Shown here piece by piece: positions 16,324-24,865 of a stretch of 64,000 bases of DNA. Position 1 is the stretch's first letter; every line of letters begins with the position of its first letter. Source of the DNA: Sphingobium sp. (GTDB taxonomy: Bacteria; Pseudomonadota; Alphaproteobacteria; Sphingomonadales; Sphingomonadaceae); assembly GCA_023266575.1 (NCBI GenBank), contig JAHFPV010000002.1, forward strand, positions 372,001-436,000, in the 5' to 3' direction. The translations under genes and the position numbers were made by a program. The notes below the pieces were generated by a model, which saw nothing but the letters and a program-made list of their open reading frames with translations, was not told the DNA's origin and searched no databases.

Positions 16324-17797
16324 GTTTCAGTCCGTCGGCGGACCAGTCCCGCACGATACGCCCGCCCAGTTGCCGCTCTACGCTGAGCGTGATGAGACGG
16401 CTGCCAAAGCCATCGGAATGGGCGGTCTGCACCACAGGACCGCCCTGTTCACGCCAGTCGATACGGACGTCCGGGCCTTCGCGGGTGATATGAAGGGCAA
16501 TCCTGCCCTCCGGCGTCGATAGCGCGCCATATTTGGCGGCATTGGTCGCAAGCTCGTGGAACAGCAAGGCCAGCGGAGTCGCCGAGCGATCGTCAATCGC
16601 AACATTGTCGCCCGACAGCGCAATGCGCGAGCCGTCCTGCGCTTTATAGGGCGCGAAAATCTGTTCCAATATGCCCCAGAGCAGTCCCTGCCCGTGGCCG
16701 ACCTGCGGCGCGGATTCCGCGCTGTGGGGCCGCACGAAATCATGGGCGCGGCCCAGCGCCAGGATGCGATCGCGCAGATCGTCCGCGACGTCGCTGATTT
16801 CCGGGTGCTGGCGCGCCGACAGGCCGATGAGGCCTGCGATCACTGAAAAGATATTCTTGATCCGGTGGGATAGTTCGTGCGCGATCATCTCGCGCTCTTC
16901 CATCATCAATTTCTGTTCGTGAATTTCGGTGCAGGTGCCGATCCAGCGAAGGATATTGCCGGCGCCGTCGCGGATCGGCAGGGCGCGGCCCAGCGTCCAG
17001 CGATAATCCCCGCTATGGTGGCGCAGGCGATATTCAATCTCATAAGGCTCGCCTGTTTCCAGCGAGTTGCGCCAGCGGCCCCAGGCGCGCTCCTGATCGT
17101 CGGGATGAAACATATCGTTCCATCCTTCGCCATCAGTCGATCCTTCCGGGACACCGGTATATTCATACCAGCGCGCGTTATAATAATCATGATAGCCGTC
17201 GGGCAGGGTCGACCAGACCATTTGCGGCATAGTGTCGGCCAGCGTGCGGAACATGCGGTCGCTGTCGGCAATGGCAGCGGCGTCTTGACGTTGGCGGGCG
17301 ATGACGTCGCGATCGCGGCGACGCCCCTCCAGTTCGACCATCACCTGCCGCGCCAGCAGGGTCAGCCCCTGCCGCTGTATCGGGGTCAGATCGGCGCGCG
17401 GCTGCGTATCGATGACACATAGCGCGCCCAGTGGCACGCCCGCGCCATCGACCAGCGGCGCGCCTGCATAGAATCGGATATGTGGCGGGCCGGTGACCAG
17501 GGGGTTGTCGGCAAAGCGCGGATCATTGACCGCATCGGGCACAACGAAAATATCGTCCCCCAGCATCGCCAGCGCACAGAAGGACACGTCGCGCGGGGTC
17601 TCTTCAGCGTCAAGGCCAGTGCGGGCGAGGAAGCGCTGGCGCGCCTCTTCCACAATGCTGACAAGCGCAATGGGTGCATCGCACAGGGTGGAGGCGAAAG
17701 CGGTAATCTCGTCCAGATGACGAAAACCGCCGGCATCCAGATCATAGAGCGCCAGGAGCGCCCTGCGATCCGTTTCCAGACCGATACCGTCAGCCAT
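16271..17797 (-). CDS. GAF-PAS sensor histidine kinase, HWE/HisKA_2 type
   Basis: The 508-residue kinase has no membrane segment, so it is cytoplasmic. In order it has a GAF domain (about 12-155, [20 protein letters not shown]), a PAS/PAC domain (about 180-300, [20 protein letters not shown]), the phosphoacceptor box HELSHRIKN (His at about 311) and a HATPase ([16 protein letters not shown]). The start [10 protein letters not shown] at 17797 overlaps the murA stop by 8 bases; an upstream in-frame start lies inside murA. It probably signals through the convergent receiver protein. The stimulus is unknown; light, redox or a small ligand are possible. Confidence 0.92.
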   Translation of the reverse strand: MADGIGLETDRRALLALYDLDAGGFRHLDEITAFASTLCDAPIALVSIVEEARQRFLARTGLDAEETPRDVSFCALAMLGDDIFVVPDAVNDPRFADNPLVTGPPHIRFYAGAPLVDGAGVPLGALCVIDTQPRADLTPIQRQGLTLLARQVMVELEGRRRDRDVIARQRQDAAAIADSDRMFRTLADTMPQMVWSTLPDGYHDYYNARWYEYTGVPEGSTDGEGWNDMFHPDDQERAWGRWRNSLETGEPYEIEYRLRHHSGDYRWTLGRALPIRDGAGNILRWIGTCTEIHEQKLMMEEREMIAHELSHRIKNIFSVIAGLIGLSARQHPEISDVADDLRDRILALGRAHDFVRPHSAESAPQVGHGQGLLWGILEQIFAPYKAQDGSRIALSGDNVAIDDRSATPLALLFHELATNAAKYGALSTPEGRIALHITREGPDVRIDWREQGGPVVQTAHSDGFGSRLITLSVERQLGGRIVRDWSADGLKLSLWIPARSMSRTAGKE

Positions 17798-19073
17798 CGC
17801 TGGCCCGCTCGATATCGGCACCAACGGCGGAGAGTTTTTCCTCCAGCCGTTCATAACCGCGATCGAGATGATAGACGCGATTGACCTGGGTTTCGCCTTC
17901 GGCAGCCAGGCCGGCCAGGATGAGGCTCATCGAGGCGCGCAGGTCGGTCGCCATCACCGGCGCGCCGACCAGCTTGTCAACGCCGCGCACGACGGCGGTG
18001 CGGCCGTTGACGGCGATGTCCGCACCCATGCGCGCCAATTCAGGCACATGCATGTAGCGATTTTCGAAGATGGTTTCGGTCAGCACCGATGCGCCGTCCG
18101 CCATGGTCAGCATCGCCATGAATTGCGCCTGCATATCGGTCGGGAAGGCCGGGAAAGGCGCGGTCGAGAGGGTCAGCGGCTTCAATTTGCCGTCGGAGGA
18201 GACGCGGATGCCATCCTTGTGGACGTCGACCTGCACGCCAGCGTCGCGCAGCGCGGCGATGATCGCGTGCATATCTTCGCCATTGGCGCCGATCAGGTCG
18301 AGCGACCCGCCGGTGATGGCCGCAGCGCAGGCATAGCTGCCCGCTTCGATCCGGTCGGGCATGACGCGATAGGTCGCGCCGTGGAGCCGCTCACGACCGT
18401 GGATGATGAGCTTGTCGGTGCCGACGCCTTCAATGTCCGCGCCCATGGCCTGCAACAGGCGGCAGAGATCGACGATTTCGGGTTCGCGCGCGGCATTTTC
18501 CAGGATGCAGGTGCCCTTGGCCAGAACTGCGGCCATCAGCGCATTTTCGGTCGCGCCGACCGAGACCACCGGGAAGGTGTAGATGCCACCGGGCAGGCCG
18601 CCATCAGGCAGGCTGGCGCGGACATAGCCTGCGGCGATCTCGATAATCGCGCCAAAGGCTTCGAGCGCCTTCAAATGCAGGTCGATCGGGCGATTGCCGA
18701 TGGCGCAGCCGCCCGGCAGCGACACCCGCGCTTCGCCCGCGCGGGCCAGCAAGGGGCCAAGCACCAGAATCGACGCGCGCATCTTGCGCACGATGTCATA
18801 GGGGGCTTCGGTCGAGGTGACGCGCCCGGCCCGCATCGTCATGACCCGGCCGAAATCCTCCGGCCTTGCCCCCTCGATCATGGTCGATACGCCCAGCTGG
18901 TTGAGCAGATGACCGAAACTGTCGACGTCGGCGAGGCGCGGCAGGTTGCGCAGCGTCACCGGCTCGTCAGTCAGCAAGGCGCAGGGCAGCAGCGTCAACG
19001 CTGCATTTTTCGCGCCGGAGATGGGAAGGCGGCCATTGAGCGCTTTGCCGCCGCGGATGATGATGCGGTCCAT
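17790..19073 (-). CDS. murA: UDP-N-acetylglucosamine 1-carboxyvinyltransferase
   Basis: This 427-residue cytoplasmic enzyme transfers enolpyruvate to UDP-GlcNAc, the first committed step of peptidoglycan synthesis. It has the N-terminal SGAKNAAL motif and the catalytic Cys123 in [13 protein letters not shown], the residue attacked by fosfomycin. Length is standard for the family. The start [14 protein letters not shown] matches MurA N-termini. A sensor kinase follows with an 8-base overlap, an odd partner for a cell wall gene. Confidence 0.97.
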   Translation of the reverse strand: MDRIIIRGGKALNGRLPISGAKNAALTLLPCALLTDEPVTLRNLPRLADVDSFGHLLNQLGVSTMIEGARPEDFGRVMTMRAGRVTSTEAPYDIVRKMRASILVLGPLLARAGEARVSLPGGCAIGNRPIDLHLKALEAFGAIIEIAAGYVRASLPDGGLPGGIYTFPVVSVGATENALMAAVLAKGTCILENAAREPEIVDLCRLLQAMGADIEGVGTDKLIIHGRERLHGATYRVMPDRIEAGSYACAAAITGGSLDLIGANGEDMHAIIAALRDAGVQVDVHKDGIRVSSDGKLKPLTLSTAPFPAFPTDMQAQFMAMLTMADGASVLTETIFENRYMHVPELARMGADIAVNGRTAVVRGVDKLVGAPVMATDLRASMSLILAGLAAEGETQVNRVYHLDRGYERLEEKLSAVGADIERASDG

Positions 19074-19260
19074 TGGTCAGGGTTAATAGCGGCAAACGCG
19101 CGCCGTGCAAGGCGGGCAGCGGGCGATTTGTCGCGCCGGATTGTAACAGCCGAAACAAATGCTGTGATCTTGATCGAGTTTAGTGCGGCCAACCAAAATG
19201 CAGCCAAAAGGCGCGTGGGGCGTTTTGCCATCGTAACGAGAATTTTTAAGAGGTTTATTG

Positions 19261-19992
19261 GTGGCAACAAGTTGTTTCGCAGAAAGGCTGGCCAAGCATG
19301 TGCCGCTGTCCGACGCGGAAAAGTCGGCCCTTGCTCGGCTGGAAGAAAATCCACGCAAGGTAAAGCGTGGCGCAATGATCCAGCGGGTCAATGATACCGT
19401 GACCGAATTGTTTGTGCTGCGCGAAGGCCGGGTGATGAGCTTTGTCATCCTGCCCGATGGCAGCCGCCAAATCCTGCGCGTCTATTTCCCCGGCGACTTT
19501 ATCGGGTCGGCCAGCACCATTTACAGCAAGGCGCCCGAATCGCTGGTCGCGCTGACCGATGTGGTGGTGTGCCCGTTCGACAAGCACGCGCTGCGGCGAT
19601 TGCTGGAGGAATATCCGCGCGTTGCGGCTTTGCTGTTCCTGCTGTCCAATGCGGAGCGGGTGGCGATGACCGACCGGCTGGCGTCGCTGGGTCGCACATC
19701 AGCCAAGGCGCGGGTGGCGTCCTTCCTGCTCGATATGTTCGACCGGCTGCGGGTGACCGACGACGGCGTCATCGACAGTTTCGACCTGAAGCTGACGCAG
19801 GAAGAGATTGGCGATTCGATCGGCCTGACATCGGTGCATGTGAACCGCATGATCCGCCAGATGGAGCAGGAAGGGTTGATCAGCCGCTCCAACGGGCGGA
19901 TTACCCTGCACCAGATGGCGCGGCTGGAAGAAATCGGCCATTATACCAACCGGCACAAGGATATGGATCTGGACTGGTTGCCGGTTGGGTGA
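19261..19992 (+). CDS. Crp/Fnr family transcriptional regulator
   Basis: The 243-residue regulator has an N-terminal cyclic-nucleotide-binding-like fold (about 20-145, with GRVMSFVILPDGSRQILRVYFPGDFIG). A C-terminal winged helix follows (about 165-225, LTQEEIGDSIGLTSVHVNRMIRQM). It lacks the FNR-type N-terminal cysteine cluster, so it is unlikely to bind a 4Fe-4S centre in that manner. The GTG start at 19261 is chosen because TAAGAGG lies 7 bases upstream; a TTG precedes it directly. It is divergent from murA, and the 187-base gap holds only a TTGATC half site. Confidence 0.9.
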   Translation: MATSCFAERLAKHVPLSDAEKSALARLEENPRKVKRGAMIQRVNDTVTELFVLREGRVMSFVILPDGSRQILRVYFPGDFIGSASTIYSKAPESLVALTDVVVCPFDKHALRRLLEEYPRVAALLFLLSNAERVAMTDRLASLGRTSAKARVASFLLDMFDRLRVTDDGVIDSFDLKLTQEEIGDSIGLTSVHVNRMIRQMEQEGLISRSNGRITLHQMARLEEIGHYTNRHKDMDLDWLPVG

Positions 19993-19995
19993 GGG

Positions 19996-20259
19996 CTATT
20001 TGCGCGCGTTCGCTGGTTCCGGCGCGAAGCAGCGGGTGCAGCGACGCCAGCAGGTGAGGCCGGGCATGGCGGCGGCGGGCTGAAGGCCGGGTTTGGGATA
20101 GAGGCCAGTCAGGATGGCGGGTGACACCCCCTCCGGCGCGGCGGCGCTATGGCACATCAGGCAGTTGCGGACATATTTGGCGCGGGTCAGGCCGGAATGA
20201 TCCTCCTGCGCGGCGAGGGGTGCAGGCGTCAGAAGCAGCAGCGCCAGCGCCAGCCTCAC
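19996..20259 (-). CDS. Small c-type cytochrome-like secreted protein
   Basis: This 87-residue protein starts at GTG with a clear signal peptide (VRLALALLLLTPAPLAAQ). It then carries one haem-binding CLMCH motif and a second cysteine cluster CWRRCTRC near the C-terminus. The mature part of about 68 residues is shorter than most monohaem cytochromes c. Its GTG overlaps the TGA of the upstream HNH gene (GTGA), which decides the start and implies coupling. It is probably a periplasmic electron carrier or haem protein; the second cysteine cluster is unexplained. The end lies 3 bases after the convergent Crp-type gene. Confidence 0.7.
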   Translation of the reverse strand: MRLALALLLLTPAPLAAQEDHSGLTRAKYVRNCLMCHSAAAPEGVSPAILTGLYPKPGLQPAAAMPGLTCWRRCTRCFAPEPANARK

Positions 20260-20822
20260 GCCAGCAACTCGACGTCCCAATAAAGCCAGTCGTGCCAGCT
20301 TTCGTGCAGATAGCCGGGCGGGAAAGCGCGGCCATGTTCCTGCAAATGCCAGCTGGTCGGGCGGATCGGCTGGACGTGGAGCTGCATCCCCGCCTGCTTG
20401 GGGGTGCGCCCGCCCTTTTTGAGGTTGCAGGGGGAACAGGCCGTCGCGACATTTTCCCATGTGGTGCGGCCACCGGCGCGGCGCGGGACGACATGGTCGA
20501 AGGTCAGGTCGCTGGTGCTGCCGCAATATTGGCAGCTGAACTTGTCGCGCAGGAACAGGTTGAAGCGGGTGAAAGCGGGATGTTCGGACGGCTTCACATA
20601 ATGTTTGAGCGCGATGACCGAGGGGATTTTCATGTCCAGGCTGGGGCTATGCACCTGCCGCGCATAGGAGGCGATGATATCGACCCGGTCGAGAAAGACC
20701 GCCTTGATCGCGGTCTGCCACGGCCACAGGCTCAGCGGATAATAGCTGAGCGGCGTGTAATCAGCGTTCAAAACCAGTGCCGGACAATTCTCCGGGTGCC
20801 GTATAAGGTCGGGATGGTACAT
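20256..20822 (-). CDS. HNH endonuclease family protein
   Basis: This 188-residue protein of a very conserved alphaproteobacterial family has an N-terminal domain (PALVLNADYTPLSYYPLSLW) and an HNH fold. Cys97/Cys100 and Cys129/Cys132 are the zinc-type ligands, and DHVVPRRAGGRTTWENVATA includes Asp109-His110 and Asn124. A housekeeping rather than mobile-element role is likely given conservation and context. It is translationally coupled to a small cytochrome-like gene downstream. The target is unknown. Confidence 0.93.
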   Translation of the reverse strand: MYHPDLIRHPENCPALVLNADYTPLSYYPLSLWPWQTAIKAVFLDRVDIIASYARQVHSPSLDMKIPSVIALKHYVKPSEHPAFTRFNLFLRDKFSCQYCGSTSDLTFDHVVPRRAGGRTTWENVATACSPCNLKKGGRTPKQAGMQLHVQPIRPTSWHLQEHGRAFPPGYLHESWHDWLYWDVELLA

Positions 20823-20916
20823 AGAAAGCCTCTACCCCCTTGCCGACGCTGCTGATCCATCAGCAACATGACATCCGCATGACAGCATCAACCAATATCG
20901 CCCGTCAAGAGCCTGT

Positions 20917-21912
20917 ATGACATCATCCGTCGCACCACAGCATATGGTGACCCGCTTTGCCCCCAGCCCCACCGGGCGGCTGCATGTCGGCCACGCCTGG
21001 TCGGCGCTGCTGGCGCATGACATGGCGCGGGCGGCGGGCGGCGCATTCCGGCTGCGGATCGAGGATATTGACGGCACCCGCAGCCGGGCGGAGCATGTTG
21101 CGGGTATCATGGAGGATTTGGCCTGGCTGGGGATGGGCTGGGACGGCGAGGTCGTGTTCCAGTCGCAGCGACTGGCGCAGTATGACGCGGCGCTGGCGCG
21201 GTTGCGCGGCATGGGGCTGCTTTATCCCTGTTTCTGCACGCGGGCCGATATTGCCGCCAGCGCCAGCGCGCCGCATGGGCCGGATGGGGCGGTGTATCCG
21301 GGTACGTGCCGGGGGTTGAGCGAGGCGGAACGGGTAAGGCGGATCAGCGCGGGGGCGGCTCATGCATGGCGGATCGATATGGGGCAGGCGGTGGCGCGGG
21401 TTGGGATGGTGGAATGGCGGGCATCACCCTTCCCCTTCAGGGGAGGGGACGGGGATGGGGGCTTACCCCAGGCGCTTTGCCAAGACGATAGCCCCCACCC
21501 CAACCCTTCAAACGAGTCGCGTGCCTCGTTTGAACCTGAAGGGGAGGGGCTAAATCACGCCCATCCTCTCCTCCATGGCGATGTGGTGCTGGCGCGCAAG
21601 GATGCGCCGGCGAGTTATCATCTGTCCTGCACGCTGGACGATGCGGCGATGGGGGTGAGCCATGTGTTGCGCGGCGACGATCTGCTGGGCGCAACCGATG
21701 TGCATCGGTTGTTGCAGGCGCTGCTGGGTCTCCCCTCCCCTGCCTATATCCATCACCCGTTGCTGGTGGACGCGGATGGCAAGCGGCTGGCCAAGCGGAG
21801 CGGGTCGATTGCGCTGGCGGATTTGCGGGCGCAGGGCATGGACCCGGCGGCGCTGGTCGCTGACCTAAGGGACAGGCGCTTTCCGGTTGGCATCAGGCTG
21901 GCAAGCGCCTAG
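20917..21912 (+). CDS. gluQ: Glutamyl-Q tRNA(Asp) synthetase
   Basis: This 331-residue enzyme charges glutamate onto the queuosine base of tRNA(Asp). It has the class I motifs FAPSPTGRLHVGH and KRLAKRS, and the GluQ-type zinc ligands Cys105, Cys107, Tyr127 and Cys131. There is no anticodon-binding domain, as expected for GluQ. Between Trp167 and HPLLHGDVVLARKD about 45 extra residues, rich in Gly, Pro, Asp and Glu, are encoded by an in-frame palindromic repeat (21424-21564). The insertion lies in a loop before the core motifs, so the protein may still work. It is divergent from the HNH gene. Confidence 0.92.
   Translation: MTSSVAPQHMVTRFAPSPTGRLHVGHAWSALLAHDMARAAGGAFRLRIEDIDGTRSRAEHVAGIMEDLAWLGMGWDGEVVFQSQRLAQYDAALARLRGMGLLYPCFCTRADIAASASAPHGPDGAVYPGTCRGLSEAERVRRISAGAAHAWRIDMGQAVARVGMVEWRASPFPFRGGDGDGGLPQALCQDDSPHPNPSNESRASFEPEGEGLNHAHPLLHGDVVLARKDAPASYHLSCTLDDAAMGVSHVLRGDDLLGATDVHRLLQALLGLPSPAYIHHPLLVDADGKRLAKRSGSIALADLRAQGMDPAALVADLRDRRFPVGIRLASA
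21424..21564. repeat. Palindromic element inserted in-frame in gluQ
   Basis: The outer arms are CCCTTCCCCTTCAGG (21427-21441) and CCTGAAGGGGAGGGG (21535-21549), 14 of 15 positions complementary. An inner hairpin is TCAAACGAG (21508-21516) with CTCGTTTGA (21525-21533). The composition (CCCC/GGGG-rich) resembles intergenic palindromes elsewhere in the window rather than coding sequence. The element keeps the gluQ frame open and adds about 45 residues. Confidence 0.75.
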
Positions 21913-21921
21913 AACCATATT

Positions 21922-22158
21922 ATGAATACGGTCCTTGTCATCGCCCTCGTCCTTGCCATGGCCGCAACCCTGTTTGCGCTGATCCGTGGCATCATCAGCT
22001 TCCTTCAGGTCACGAAGGAAGAACTGAACGCACCTGAAGGCAGCGGTCCCGGCCCCTCGCGGCTGAAGCAAAACAAGATGATGCTGAACCGCGTGCTGTT
22101 TCAGGCCGGTGCGATCATCATCGTTGCCATCATGCTGCTCGCCAAGGGTAATAGCTGA
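21922..22158 (+). CDS. Twin-transmembrane HIG1-like protein
   Basis: The 78-residue protein has two membrane helices (about 5-27 and 57-75) joined by a polar loop with LKQNKMMLNRVLFQ. The second helix, MMLNRVLFQAGAIIIVAIML, matches the HIG1 domain pattern seen in small proteins attached to cytochrome c oxidase in alphaproteobacteria and mitochondria. An inner membrane role in respiration is inferred from the family. It lies 10 bases after gluQ and 5 before the adenosyltransferase gene, so all three may share a transcript. Confidence 0.8.
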   Translation: MNTVLVIALVLAMAATLFALIRGIISFLQVTKEELNAPEGSGPGPSRLKQNKMMLNRVLFQAGAIIIVAIMLLAKGNS

Positions 22159-22162
22159 CCCG

Positions 22163-22732
22163 ATGGTCAAGCTGAACAAGATCTACACCCGCACCGGGGA
22201 CGCGGGGACGACCGGTCTTGTCGATGGATCGCGCCTGCCCAAGCACGCGCCGCGGATGCAGGCGGTGGGCGATGTCGATGAAGCGAACAGTGCCATCGGC
22301 CTGGCCATCATCGCGATGGGTAATAGGCCCGAAGCCGCGTGGCTGACGACGATCCAGAATGATCTGTTCGATCTGGGCGCGGATCTCGCGACGCCGATCC
22401 CCGATGGGGCGGACGAGCCATGGGCGCTGCGGATCATAGCAACCCAGGTGAAGCGGCTGGAGGATCAGATCGATGCGATGAATGCCGATCTCGCCCCGCT
22501 CGACAGCTTCATCCTGCCCGGTGGATCACCTGCCGCTGCTGCCATTCATCTGGCGCGGGCGATCACGCGGCGGGCGGAACGCAGCGCGACGGCAGCGGCG
22601 GTCGAGGTTGCGCTCAACCCGCAGGCATTGGCCTATCTCAACCGGCTGTCCGACCTGCTGTTCGTGCTGGCGCGGCGGGTGAATGATAATGGCGCGGGCG
22701 ATGTCAAATGGGTGCCGGGTGCGTCGCGCTGA
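22163..22732 (+). CDS. PduO-type cob(I)alamin adenosyltransferase
   Basis: This 189-residue protein transfers the adenosyl group from ATP to cob(I)alamin or cobyrinic acid derivatives to make coenzyme B12. The ATP-binding signature KIYTRTGDAGTTGL (5-18) and the conserved helix LNRLSDLLFVLARRVN near the end are intact. The chosen ATG gives the family N-terminus and follows the HIG1-like stop by 4 bases. It is cytoplasmic. No cobalamin genes are adjacent. Confidence 0.94.
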   Translation: MVKLNKIYTRTGDAGTTGLVDGSRLPKHAPRMQAVGDVDEANSAIGLAIIAMGNRPEAAWLTTIQNDLFDLGADLATPIPDGADEPWALRIIATQVKRLEDQIDAMNADLAPLDSFILPGGSPAAAAIHLARAITRRAERSATAAAVEVALNPQALAYLNRLSDLLFVLARRVNDNGAGDVKWVPGASR

Positions 22733-22857
22733 TCGCGCCGCCATCTGACTCAGCTACGGCACGGCTCGTCCCGCTTGGCAAAATTAACCCTGTTTCTTTG
22801 GAATCCGTTTAGCCCGCCCACCGACTTTGCGGTCCATTCGCAATTACGGGGCTGTCC

Positions 22858-23706
22858 ATGCATTTCTATCTCGCGACATCTTTCATCTTCCCGCGTTCGC
22901 TGCGCCTGCGTCTTTTTACGCTCTGCTTCATTGCCACCCATTTGCCGCTGCTGGGCTATAGCAGTTGGGGGCTGGCGACCGGGCGGATCGCGCTGACCGA
23001 ATTTATCCTGCTGACGCTGATGACGCTCTTCGGCACGGCAATCGCCCTCATTGGCATCGGCGCGCTGCTCAATCCCATTCATGCGCTGGCGGAAACGCTG
23101 AACCGCAAGGCGGAGACCGCGCCGCCTGAAATGGGCGATGTGATCCAGACGCTCTATGCCGGGGTGCATCGCGCCGCCAGCACAGCGCGCGCGCAGATCG
23201 ACGACCTGCAGGTCGCAGCGCATGAAGATCCGCTGACCGGCATTGCCAACCGGCGCGGCTTTCTGGCGCAGATCGATGCCCTGTCCAAGGACCAGCGCCG
23301 GGGGTGTGTCGCCATCATCGACATCGACCATTTCAAGCAGGTGAACGATCAGCTGGGCCATGATGAGGGCGACCGGGTGCTGGCCGCCTTCGCCGATCGC
23401 CTGTCCGCGCAGTTGCGCCGCGTCGACAAGGTCGCACGCTGGGGTGGCGAGGAGTTTGTGATCTTCTTCCATGGCGCGGCGGAGGATGAAGCCTGCTGGT
23501 CGCTGGCGCGGATCGCCAGCCAGATGCGGCAGGAACCGATCGGCCGGATTCATGGTCGCCCGATCAGCTTTTCCGCCGGGGTGTGCCGCTGGGCCGGGGA
23601 CGCGGTGGATGGCGCGATCGCTGCGGCGGACACGGCGCTCTATGAGGCCAAGCAATCGGGACGCGACCGGATTTGTCGGGCTGCGGCGGCGGTGCAGATG
23701 GTGTGA
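22858..23706 (+). CDS. Membrane-bound GGDEF diguanylate cyclase
   Basis: The 282-residue protein has two N-terminal membrane helices (about 15-40 and 45-72) and a coiled linker. A complete GGDEF domain follows: DPLTGIANRRGF, the active-site RWGGEEF (GGEEF 196-200) and an RxxD inhibitory site at 187-190. It should make cyclic di-GMP at the inner membrane under product inhibition. There is no large sensory domain. A convergent DUF1176 gene follows. Confidence 0.94.
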   Translation: MHFYLATSFIFPRSLRLRLFTLCFIATHLPLLGYSSWGLATGRIALTEFILLTLMTLFGTAIALIGIGALLNPIHALAETLNRKAETAPPEMGDVIQTLYAGVHRAASTARAQIDDLQVAAHEDPLTGIANRRGFLAQIDALSKDQRRGCVAIIDIDHFKQVNDQLGHDEGDRVLAAFADRLSAQLRRVDKVARWGGEEFVIFFHGAAEDEACWSLARIASQMRQEPIGRIHGRPISFSAGVCRWAGDAVDGAIAAADTALYEAKQSGRDRICRAAAAVQMV

Positions 23707-23713
23707 GGAGAGG

Positions 23714-24772
23714 CTATTCGACGACGCGGGCGGTCCAGGTGGTGATCCAGTGCCAGGCGCCGCGACATTCGCCCATGCTGGTCGCTTCGATCAGGCGGAA
23801 GCGCTGGCCATCCCAGACATAGGCTTCGCTGCCGCCGCAATCGCCCAGCCCCCTCCCCTTGGCGAAACTGTCCAGCCGGGATTTTTCCGGGGTCCAGCCG
23901 ACATTGACGAGCATCGGGTGGCCCGCTTCCTCGCTCCAGCCGGGCTTATAGTCGAAGGCGGCGAAGCGGAAGGCGCGGCGCCCCGGAACGCCTGTGGCGA
24001 TGACCGGCACGGACGAGAAATTATAGGCGCCCGATCCACAGGGAACGAGGATGAGCGTTTCGGTCTTGGACAGGCGTTGCAGGTCCGGGGTCTGATCGCT
24101 GCGCATGTCGTCGGTGCAGCCGGTATATTTGCTGAGCGCGGTCAGTTCCTCGCGCCACAGGGCGGCGGGCGCGGGACCGGCAGGGATGAGGGCGCGGCGA
24201 ATGGTGGGGACGACGGGCGCGGGCTTTACCGCTGTCGCGCCAAGCGCGCCGGTCGCGACCAAAGCAGTGGTGGTGCCGGCCCGGCCCTGCCGCGCGTCCA
24301 TATAGCGCAGCGCCGCGCCTGCACCGGCGAGCGAGGGGCGGCCAAGCGGTTTCGCGCCCGCGCGCACGTCCATGGTGGAGCCGCGCGCCATGGCGATGGC
24401 GAGGGCCGAGGCCTGCGGTCCCCGGATCGTCGCTTCGCCGTCGCGGGCGATAGCGCTAGCGATCTTGCGGCCATCGACGGACAGGGTGATGTCGGCCTGG
24501 CCCTTGCCCTCGCGGCTGATCCAGACTTCGGCCTGGGCATCGGGTCCTGCGGCGCGGGCGATGCCAATCATCAGTGGAATGTCGGGCAGGTCGCCGCCTT
24601 CGGGGAGCAACGCGACCGCCTCGCACCGGTTGCGATTGTCGCAGCCGATGGTCCAGTCCTTATAGGTCTCTAGCCCTCCCGGCTTTGGCGCCTGCGCCAT
24701 GGCCGTAGCCGATCCCAGCGTGACCGCCAGCGCAGCCGCGAAAAGTCTGTTTGCCCCCATGGGTTTAACCAT
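23714..24772 (-). CDS. DUF1176 family secreted protein
   Basis: The 352-residue protein has a signal peptide (MVKPMGANRLFAAALAVTLGSATAMA) and the hallmarks of DUF1176: YKDWTIGCDNRNRCEAVAL after the signal and paired cysteines throughout (CTDDMRSD, LVPCGSGAYN, GDCGGSEAYVWDG). It is a periplasmic or secreted protein stabilised by disulfides; no enzymatic role is known. It is convergent with the GGDEF gene and separated by 93 bases from the nucleoside transporter gene. Confidence 0.88.
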   Translation of the reverse strand: MVKPMGANRLFAAALAVTLGSATAMAQAPKPGGLETYKDWTIGCDNRNRCEAVALLPEGGDLPDIPLMIGIARAAGPDAQAEVWISREGKGQADITLSVDGRKIASAIARDGEATIRGPQASALAIAMARGSTMDVRAGAKPLGRPSLAGAGAALRYMDARQGRAGTTTALVATGALGATAVKPAPVVPTIRRALIPAGPAPAALWREELTALSKYTGCTDDMRSDQTPDLQRLSKTETLILVPCGSGAYNFSSVPVIATGVPGRRAFRFAAFDYKPGWSEEAGHPMLVNVGWTPEKSRLDSFAKGRGLGDCGGSEAYVWDGQRFRLIEATSMGECRGAWHWITTWTARVVE

Positions 24773-24865
24773 AATGGATTTGCGGGGAGAGGGATAGAGT
24801 CTCGTTACGTGGCCGTATTGGACGGTGGAGAGGTGGTTGGGCGCTGTGTTTTTCCGCGCAATGCG

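Noticed and set aside
17868-19394. 508-codon open frame opposite murA
   Set aside because: It is antisense to murA, with a composition typical of frame shadows and no family features.
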